This document shows positions 13,638 to 18,185 of a DNA stretch of 18,185 bases, in pieces; within the stretch, counting starts at the first letter, position 1, and each line of letters begins with the position of its first letter. The DNA lies in contig CANGOK010000033.1 of assembly GCA_947455285.1 (NCBI GenBank), forward strand, positions 1-18,185, read 5' to 3'. The notes under the pieces were generated by a model. It had not been told where the DNA came from, did no database searches, and saw nothing but the letters and a program-made list of their open reading frames with translations. This stretch comes from Beijerinckiaceae bacterium. Lineage in GTDB: Bacteria; Pseudomonadota; Alphaproteobacteria; Rhizobiales; Beijerinckiaceae. The position numbers and the translations under genes were made by a program.

Positions 13638-14117
13638 TCAGTCTGCGCTTGCCTTGGCCTTTGCGCCAGCTTCGATCTTCTCCAAGGCGTCCACCACCGC
13701 ATCAAAGGTCAGCAGGGTGGAGGAGTGGCGGGCCTTGTAGTCGCGCACCGGCTCGAGCACCGCGATATCTGCCCATTTGTTTGAAGCGGGCGGGGCGGCG
13801 TTCTCCTTCAACATGCGGCGCACGCCTTCGCGGATGGCGCGCAGCTCATCTGGGGTCGAGCCGACGATATTGCGCGCCATGATGGAGGATGAGGCCTGGC
13901 CGAGGGCGCAGGCCTTCACATCATGGGCGAAATCGGCGACCTGTCCGTCCTTCAGCACGAGATCGACTGTTACGGTCGAGCCGCAGAGCCGTGAATGGGC
14001 CGTAGCGGAGGCGTCCGGGTGCGGCAGGCGGCCAAGCCGCGGTATTTCAGCCGCCAGCTCCAGGATCCGCTTATTATAGACGTCGTTCATCATATCGGCA
14101 GGATCTTTCGCATTCAT
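13638..14117 (-). CDS. IscU/SufU-like Fe-S scaffold family protein, atypical
   Basis: The product has 159 residues. The NifU N-terminal fold is recognisable: DVYNKRILELA (12-22), RLCGSTVTVDLVL (43-55), DFAHDVKACALGQASSSIMA (62-81) and DYKARHSSTLLTFDAVVDAL near the end. Cys45 and Cys70 match the first two cluster cysteines. The Asp after CG in canonical scaffolds is Ser47. By alignment with SufU, the third Cys is replaced by Ser133, with His131 nearby. It is therefore not a canonical ISC/SUF scaffold. A conserved alphaproteobacterial subgroup next to folE appears to share these changes, as far as I recall. ATG 14117 lacks a clear ribosome binding site, and the Met codons at 14093 or 14090 are alternatives. 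It is divergent from folE. Confidence 0.85.
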   Translation of the reverse strand: MNAKDPADMMNDVYNKRILELAAEIPRLGRLPHPDASATAHSRLCGSTVTVDLVLKDGQVADFAHDVKACALGQASSSIMARNIVGSTPDELRAIREGVRRMLKENAAPPASNKWADIAVLEPVRDYKARHSSTLLTFDAVVDALEKIEAGAKAKASAD

Positions 14118-14145
14118 GCGGGATCTATGCTTGGTATATAAGCGA

Positions 14146-14164
14146 GAAACAGGCGTTTCGAAAC
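14146..14164. promoter_or_regulatory. GAAAC-N4-GTTTC-GAAAC overlapping dyads
   Basis: GAAAC (14146-14150), GTTTC (14155-14159) and GAAAC (14160-14164) form an inverted repeat with a 4-base spacer and an adjoining perfect 10-bp palindrome GTTTCGAAAC. On the minus strand it sits just upstream of TATATA (14135-14140), a possible -10 box for the IscU-like gene. That would place it around the -35 region. It is a candidate operator between the IscU-like gene and folE. The regulator is unknown. Confidence 0.4.
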
Positions 14165-14273
14165 CTTCGGGTCAGAAAGCGGCAGCGCCTGAAAATAATA
14201 TTGTCCGGCCTATGGTCCGGCTGTGGGTTTGTCGCGTATCATCACAAGTCAACAACAGAGCAGGAGGCGCCAC

Positions 14274-14909
14274 GTGGACGCAGTGGTTAAGGCCTTGAAC
14301 CCTAATTCCAAGCCAATCCTATCACGGGTCCCCGCCACAAGGCCGACCCGCGAAGAAGCAGAGGCCGCTGTACGCGTTCTGCTCCGTTGGGCAGGCGACG
14401 ACCCATCCCGCGAAGGCCTGCTCGATACGCCAAAGCGCGTCGTGAAAGCCTATGAAGAGCTCTTCAGGGGCTATGAGCAGGACGCCGAAGCCCATCTCGC
14501 GACCATTTTCGAAGAGGTCGAAGGCTACGACGACATGGTGCTTGTGAAGGACATTCCCTTCACCTCCCATTGCGAACATCACATGGTGCCCTTCGTGGGC
14601 AAGGCGCATGTCGCCTACTTCCCCGCCGAGGGCGTGGTTGGCCTGTCGAAGCTCGCCCGCGTCGTCGAGGTTTTCGCCCGTCGCCTGCAGACGCAGGAAA
14701 CGATGACGGCGCAGATCACCGATGTGATCGACAATGTCTTGAAGCCTCGCGGGATCGCGGTGCTGATCGAGGCCGAGCATATGTGCATGTCCATGCGTGG
14801 CGTGCAGAAGCAAGGCGCCTCCACCATCACCACCCGCTTCACCGGTGTCTTCCGCGACGATCCGGCCGAGCAGGCGCGCTTCTTCAGCATGGTGCGCGGC
14901 TTTCGCTGA
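14274..14909 (+). CDS. folE: GTP cyclohydrolase I (FolE)
   Basis: The product has 211 residues from GTG 14274, chosen because GGAGG (14263-14267) sits six bases upstream; a longer start at 14223 adds an unlikely Arg/Gln-rich leader. The zinc site is complete: Cys100 and His103 in SHCEHHMVPF and Cys171 in AEHMCMSMRG. GVVGLSKLARVVEVFARRLQ and QKQGASTITTRF are strongly conserved FolE segments. It converts GTP to dihydroneopterin triphosphate, the first step of folate synthesis, as a cytoplasmic decamer. Residues 1-22 are a variable leader. hisI follows after 124 bp. The IscU-like gene is divergent. I see no riboswitch-like fold in the leader. Confidence 0.97.
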   Translation: MDAVVKALNPNSKPILSRVPATRPTREEAEAAVRVLLRWAGDDPSREGLLDTPKRVVKAYEELFRGYEQDAEAHLATIFEEVEGYDDMVLVKDIPFTSHCEHHMVPFVGKAHVAYFPAEGVVGLSKLARVVEVFARRLQTQETMTAQITDVIDNVLKPRGIAVLIEAEHMCMSMRGVQKQGASTITTRFTGVFRDDPAEQARFFSMVRGFR

Positions 14910-14965
14910 AGGCTGTTTTGCATCCAGCTGAAAACCGGCTAACGATCAGTATTTAACGATCTCCA

Positions 14966-14990
14966 CCCATCACACCATAAGTGTGGTGGG
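14966..14990 (+). terminator. Imperfect hairpin between folE and hisI
   Basis: CCCA-TC-ACAC-CATAA-GTGT-GG-TGGG can fold into two 4-bp stems separated by a 2x2 internal loop, 57 bp after folE. It could be a partial terminator or leader structure. Support is weak. Confidence 0.25.
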
Positions 14991-15033
14991 CTGAGGTCGT
15001 TTGATCTTTGCAGTTGAGCTTCAGGACCGACCC

Positions 15034-15441
15034 ATGTCCCTCACCTTCGCCCCGCGAGGCGCTAAACACGAGCTTGAAGAAGGCGCGGGCTTTGCGCCTA
15101 AGTTCGATGCCGATGGGCTGATCGTCTGCATCACGACGGAGGCTGTCAGCGGCGACATTCTCATGGTCGCCTATATGAACCGCGAGAGCCTCGCCCTAAC
15201 GCTCGAAACCGGCGTCGCCCATTATTGGTCGCGCTCGCGCCAGGCGCTCTGGCGCAAGGGCGATACATCCGGACAGACGCAGACTGTCGTCGAGATGCGC
15301 ACTGATTGCGATCAGGACGCGATCTTGCTGAAGGTCGAGGCGGGTGGCGACGGCAAGGCATGCCATACCGGCCGCCGCTCATGTTTCTACCGGCGCGTGG
15401 AGACCAGAGACGGTCTCCATCTCATCGTGGATGAAAGCTGA
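15034..15441 (+). CDS. hisI: Phosphoribosyl-AMP cyclohydrolase (HisI)
   Basis: The product has 135 residues. ATG 15034 has AGGA seven bases upstream. LMVAYMNRESL (43-53), HYWSRSRQALWRKGDTSG (63-80), the metal-binding DCDQDA (91-96) and CHTGRRSCFYR (110-120) are the defining motifs, with Asp91/93/95 for Mg and Cys92/110/117 for Zn. It opens the PR-AMP ring, the third step of histidine synthesis. It is the stand-alone form with no HisE domain fused. No other his genes are nearby, as is usual in Hyphomicrobiales. It converges on the CBS-domain gene with 6 bp between stops. Confidence 0.96.
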   Translation: MSLTFAPRGAKHELEEGAGFAPKFDADGLIVCITTEAVSGDILMVAYMNRESLALTLETGVAHYWSRSRQALWRKGDTSGQTQTVVEMRTDCDQDAILLKVEAGGDGKACHTGRRSCFYRRVETRDGLHLIVDES

Positions 15442-15447
15442 GCCGCT

Positions 15448-15879
15448 TCAGGCCGTCGCTATATAGTCCCGCATTGCGCGATGCTCGCTCTCGATCTCGG
15501 CGATGCGGTGCTTCACTACATCTCCGATCGATATAAGCCCGGCGAGGCGATCATCCTCCACCACTGGCACATGGCGAAAGCGGCTTTGCGTCATCCGTTC
15601 CATGATGTCGATGATGCAGACGCCGCTCGTCGTGGTGAAGACCTCGGCCGTCATGTGACGCGAGACTGCGTCGTCAAGCGCGCTTGCGCCACCCTCGGCG
15701 AGGGCGCGGACAATGTCACGTTCGGAGATGATGCCGAGCACAGCGCCGTCAGCGCCGGTCACCACAAGGGCGCCGACGCCCTTATCGTCGAGCAGCCGCG
15801 CGGTTTCCTGCAAGGTGCGGTGGGGTTGGGTGGTGAAGACTTCGCGGCCTTTGACCGCAAGTATGCGCGCAACGGTCAT
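15448..15879 (-). CDS. Two-CBS-domain protein
   Basis: The product has 143 residues from ATG 15879, preceded by GGGAG six bases upstream; longer in-frame starts lack such a site. CBS1 spans about residues 15-62 (TLQETARLLDDKGVGALVV, GIISERDIVRAL) and CBS2 about 77-128 (MTQSRFRHVPVVEDDRLAGL, ISIGDVV). The whole protein is one Bateman module, which by family knowledge binds adenine nucleotides and regulates partner proteins. No catalytic domain is present. It is the last gene of a probable unit with the rhomboid and gamma-carbonic anhydrase genes (81 bp gap upstream). The partner is unknown. Confidence 0.93.
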   Translation of the reverse strand: MTVARILAVKGREVFTTQPHRTLQETARLLDDKGVGALVVTGADGAVLGIISERDIVRALAEGGASALDDAVSRHMTAEVFTTTSGVCIIDIMERMTQSRFRHVPVVEDDRLAGLISIGDVVKHRIAEIESEHRAMRDYIATA

Positions 15880-15960
15880 GTGGAGCTCCCTGATCTCCGC
15901 TTCGTCTTGTCGCAGAGATGAAGATAGCCCTTGGCTGAAGATTGGCAAGCAGGAAGAAGT

Positions 15961-16746
15961 CTAATGCAGCTCCGTTCCCCCAGACCGCAAGCGCGGCTGA
16001 TCCATCAATGGAAAGATTAAAAGCCCCGCCAAGAATCCTCCCATATGAGCCTCCCAGGCCACAGGCCCCTCGGAAAAACCTAGCGTCGGAGACATGACGC
16101 CGAACAGCACGTTCAACGCCAGCCAGAAGGCCAGAAAGGTGAAGGCGCGAGAGTCTGTAAACACACCGCGTAAGGTTAGGGCAGGCTGCCGATAGGCTTC
16201 GTCGCCGCTCGCGACATAGCCGCCGCCCAGCGGACCATGTGACTGGAACACGAATCGCACGCAGGCGCCCGTAAGGCCTGAAACTGCGCCCGAGGCCCCG
16301 ATCATCGGCAGGAAATCATAGCGATGCAGGCCATAGTGGGCGCCCGCGCCTGCAATGGTGGTTGCGAGGCAAAAGAGGGTGAAGCGCAAGGCGCCGAACC
16401 GACGCGCCAGAGGAGCGCCAAAGGCGGCGAGCCATAGGGCGTTCATGCCAAGATGCGTCCAATCGGCATGCAGAAAGCCATAGGTGATGAACGTCCACCA
16501 TTGCGGCTCGCCATCGCCAAGAAAGAACAGCGCCGCCTGTGTCCGGGAAAAGCTATCAAGCGCGTCCGCCACGCTGTCTGGATCATAAAGCAGGGTGAAG
16601 CGCGCGGGCGTGAAGGCGAAGGTCGCCAGCGCCTCGAGGTCCTGCTGATCAGTCAGGACATATTCACGCACGCCATGAATGACGACGAGCGCGGCGATGG
16701 CGGCGAGCACAACGCCCGGGAGGTTGAAGATGGGCTGTCTGGGCAA
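15961..16746 (-). CDS. Rhomboid family intramembrane serine protease
   Basis: The product has 261 residues with about six hydrophobic segments, the first at 11-30. The catalytic dyad is visible: Ser152 in GASGAVSG (150-157) and His234 in EAHMGGFLAGLL. The HADWTHLGMNALW segment (93-105) is the conserved His/Asn region that lines the active site. The protein sits in the inner membrane and cleaves membrane-protein helices; no substrate is predictable. A 65-residue loop between helices 1 and 2 (about 31-82) and a short loop at 170-190 are larger than in minimal GlpG-type proteases. Its start is 7 bp from the stop of the gamma-carbonic anhydrase gene, so the two are likely co-transcribed. Confidence 0.93.
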   Translation of the reverse strand: MPRQPIFNLPGVVLAAIAALVVIHGVREYVLTDQQDLEALATFAFTPARFTLLYDPDSVADALDSFSRTQAALFFLGDGEPQWWTFITYGFLHADWTHLGMNALWLAAFGAPLARRFGALRFTLFCLATTIAGAGAHYGLHRYDFLPMIGASGAVSGLTGACVRFVFQSHGPLGGGYVASGDEAYRQPALTLRGVFTDSRAFTFLAFWLALNVLFGVMSPTLGFSEGPVAWEAHMGGFLAGLLIFPLMDQPRLRSGGTELH

Positions 16747-16753
16747 GGGCGTT

Positions 16754-17284
16754 TCAGTCGATGCGGGTCAGGCCCTTGGCGAACCTCTTCCAGTTGCGCA
16801 CATAGCCTTCAGCCGACTTGCCGAGCCTCGCGATAGTGGCTTCGTCAAGCTGGCGCACCACCTTGGCCGGGCTGCCGACGATCAGCGACCCGTCGGGAAA
16901 TTCCTTACCCTCGGTCACCAGCGCATTCGCGCCCACGAGGCAGTTGCGTCCGATACGGGCATTGTTGAGGATGGTGGCGCCCATTCCGATGAGCGTATTG
17001 TCGCCAATCGTGCAGCCATGCAGCATGGCGCGATGGCCAATGGTGCAGCCTTCGCCGATATCGAGGGGGGAGCCCATGTCGGTGTGCATCACGGTCCCCT
17101 CCTGCACATTGGAGCCGGCGCCGATAGAGATCCATTCATTGTCGCCGCGCAGCACGCAGCCGAACCATATGCCGACATCCTCGGCCAGCCGCACCTTGCC
17201 AATCACCTGCGCATCGGGAGCGATCCAGTAGCGGCCCTGTTCCGGCAGGTCGGGCTTTTCGCCATCGAGCGCATAAATTGCCAT
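16754..17284 (-). CDS. Gamma-carbonic anhydrase-like hexapeptide-repeat protein
   Basis: The product has 176 residues. Tandem [LIV]-G-X4 hexapeptides (VIGKVRLAEDVGIWFGCVL, CTIGHRAMLHGCTIGDN, LIGMGATILNNARIGRN) form a left-handed beta helix. The three metal-ligand histidines are in place: His67, His84 and His89. Arg46, Asp48 and Gln61 of the active-site region are also present. A C-terminal helix (about 145-176) closes the fold. The protein is of the YrdA/PaaY type. Many members lack measurable CO2 hydration, so the activity is uncertain. It is probably a cytoplasmic trimer. GGAG lies 10-11 bases before ATG 17284. It lies 58 bp after the GMC gene and heads the run with the rhomboid and CBS genes. 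Confidence 0.93.
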   Translation of the reverse strand: MAIYALDGEKPDLPEQGRYWIAPDAQVIGKVRLAEDVGIWFGCVLRGDNEWISIGAGSNVQEGTVMHTDMGSPLDIGEGCTIGHRAMLHGCTIGDNTLIGMGATILNNARIGRNCLVGANALVTEGKEFPDGSLIVGSPAKVVRQLDEATIARLGKSAEGYVRNWKRFAKGLTRID

Positions 17285-17342
17285 GGGTGCGGACTCCGCT
17301 GAAGGATTGTTGCGTATTCTTGCCGGGAGCGAAACATCATCG

Positions 17343-18185
17343 TCAAGTTTTAATTGGCAGGTAAATTTCCGCGCTCTCGTGATGCTTGCACTTACGGACG
17401 TGGCGCAACCGGCGGCGCGACGGGTTTGCGAAGCATCTCGTCAGCAAACGCTTCGACATTCGCCGTTGATATGCGTGTCTATGATCTTCTGTATGGGCCG
17501 GATTGATGAGGACATCGTTAGCCTCTTGCGCTTCGGCGCAGGCGATATGCTCTGCGCATCTACGCGCGAGCGCCAGCAGTGTGAGGGTTGGGTTTGGCAG
17601 GCCGGGTCGTTGCAGAACTGCGGTCGCCACAATGCTCATGTTTGGCGTCGCTATTAATCGAAGTCGATGATCTATGACGCGGCCGAAAGGCAGTCCGCCT
17701 CCCAGATGGAACGCGTCCATGGCGTGTTCGTGCAGATAAGCACGCTTTTGTTCTTCCGTATTCAGACAAGGAGGCCGTCGAATTTCTATGCCATAGGCGG
17801 CCGCAAGCTCATCGAGCAGGTGATAGGCTCGATCGGCTAATTTGATAAATGCATCTTCATCCCTGCGGTTCATTCGCCAATGAATGGCTGCTCGTTGATC
17901 GCTTCTCGTCCAGATTTGATTTTGCGAACTTTCCGACGATTCAAACATCAGGGAGACCTGCACCGGCAAGGTCTCGCTCGTATAAAGCCGTTTCCTGACA
18001 TATCGATCGTAGCCGATCCGAGCGAGCAGCGGTAATGTGGATGTCGTGGCGGCTGCAGTCTTTGCGATCAGATGAAGCGCTGCGCCTTTTTGGCGCAATG
18101 AGAGAATTTCTTTTATTTCCTTGTAGGGCGACGCTTCGTCCAGCAGCGGGATGAAGCGTAAGAGTCCACGCGACAAATTATTGCG
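17343..18185 (-). CDS. GMC-type oxidoreductase, C-terminal part (5' end outside window)
   Basis: The frame is open from the right edge to the stop at 17343-17345, about 280 residues, with no convincing start inside. LPVQVSLMFESS and IHWRMNRRDEDAFIKLADR match the C-terminal substrate half of GMC (glucose-methanol-choline) flavoproteins. HLGGGLPFGRVID, then LRLIATPNMSIVATAV and LPNPTLTLLALARRCAEHI, match the strongly conserved end of that family, including the active-site His and Asn. Such enzymes oxidise alcohols or sugars using FAD, whose binding domain would lie outside the window. After CAEHI, where these proteins normally end within about 20 residues, a further tail of about 65 residues is rich in Arg, Cys and His and looks out of frame. 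The substrate is unknown. Confidence 0.75.
   Translation of the reverse strand, partial: RNNLSRGLLRFIPLLDEASPYKEIKEILSLRQKGAALHLIAKTAAATTSTLPLLARIGYDRYVRKRLYTSETLPVQVSLMFESSESSQNQIWTRSDQRAAIHWRMNRRDEDAFIKLADRAYHLLDELAAAYGIEIRRPPCLNTEEQKRAYLHEHAMDAFHLGGGLPFGRVIDHRLRLIATPNMSIVATAVLQRPGLPNPTLTLLALARRCAEHIACAEAQEANDVLINPAHTEDHRHAYQRRMSKRLLTRCFANPSRRRLRHVRKCKHHESAEIYLPIKT

Noticed and set aside
14118..14273. Riboswitch (for example a THF type) upstream of folE
   Set aside because: No conserved core or multi-stem fold could be recognised. Only short dyads are visible, and these suit a DNA operator better.
18140..18176. TTG at 18176 as the start of the right-edge gene
   Set aside because: The frame stays open to the window edge and the product lacks the FAD-binding half of GMC enzymes, so the gene most likely begins outside.

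Overview
The window is high-GC DNA with alphaproteobacterial gene content, most likely Hyphomicrobiales (Rhizobiales). The pointers are an IscU-like protein next to folE and hisI, an NDUFS6-type zinc-finger protein, a KGG stress protein and a group III truncated haemoglobin. A Beijerinckiaceae/Methylocystaceae-type organism is possible, but I cannot prove it from the sequence. This is ordinary chromosomal DNA. I see no integrase, transposase, phage gene, CRISPR array or plasmid gene.

Layout. (a) 1-2208, minus strand: a copper operon in the order DUF2946 protein, YcnI-like DUF1775 protein, CopC-CopD fusion. The fusion runs off the left edge. (b) 2327-5063: three surface-polysaccharide type genes on alternating strands: an FkbM-family methyltransferase, a WaaE-like family 2 glycosyltransferase and a GT4-type glycosyltransferase. 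(c) 5029-9438: sfsA, a CinA N-domain protein, a five-TM sulfatase-fold envelope enzyme, gpt (xanthine phosphoribosyltransferase) and a group III truncated haemoglobin. (d) 9442-10803: a short-chain dehydrogenase and a KGG-repeat protein, divergent across a 255 bp AT-rich region that carries repeated TACGTAATG motifs. (e) tRNA-Leu(UAA), then on the minus strand a FAD monooxygenase with an NDUFS6-like zinc-finger protein, and an orphan tripartite tricarboxylate transporter (TTT) receptor. (f) 13638-15441: an IscU-like protein lacking the usual third cysteine, divergent from folE and hisI. (g) 15448-17284, minus strand: gamma-carbonic anhydrase, rhomboid protease and a two-CBS protein, probably one transcription unit. 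(h) the 3' part of a GMC oxidoreductase gene that enters from the right edge and has an odd C-terminal tail.

How the genes work together. The copper genes form a periplasmic copper-binding and uptake set. The two glycosyltransferases, FkbM protein and sulfatase-fold enzyme plausibly build or decorate envelope glycans. The rest is housekeeping or stress metabolism: purine salvage, folate and histidine synthesis, Fe-S handling, complex I assembly and general stress. Genes are tightly packed, and convergent pairs often leave 0-13 bp between ends or overlap.

I did not find a clear new multi-gene system. The points most worth a second look are the IscU-like protein with its palindromic promoter region, the repeat-rich leader of the KGG gene, the dyad between the copper operon and the FkbM gene, and the probable frameshift in the GMC tail.
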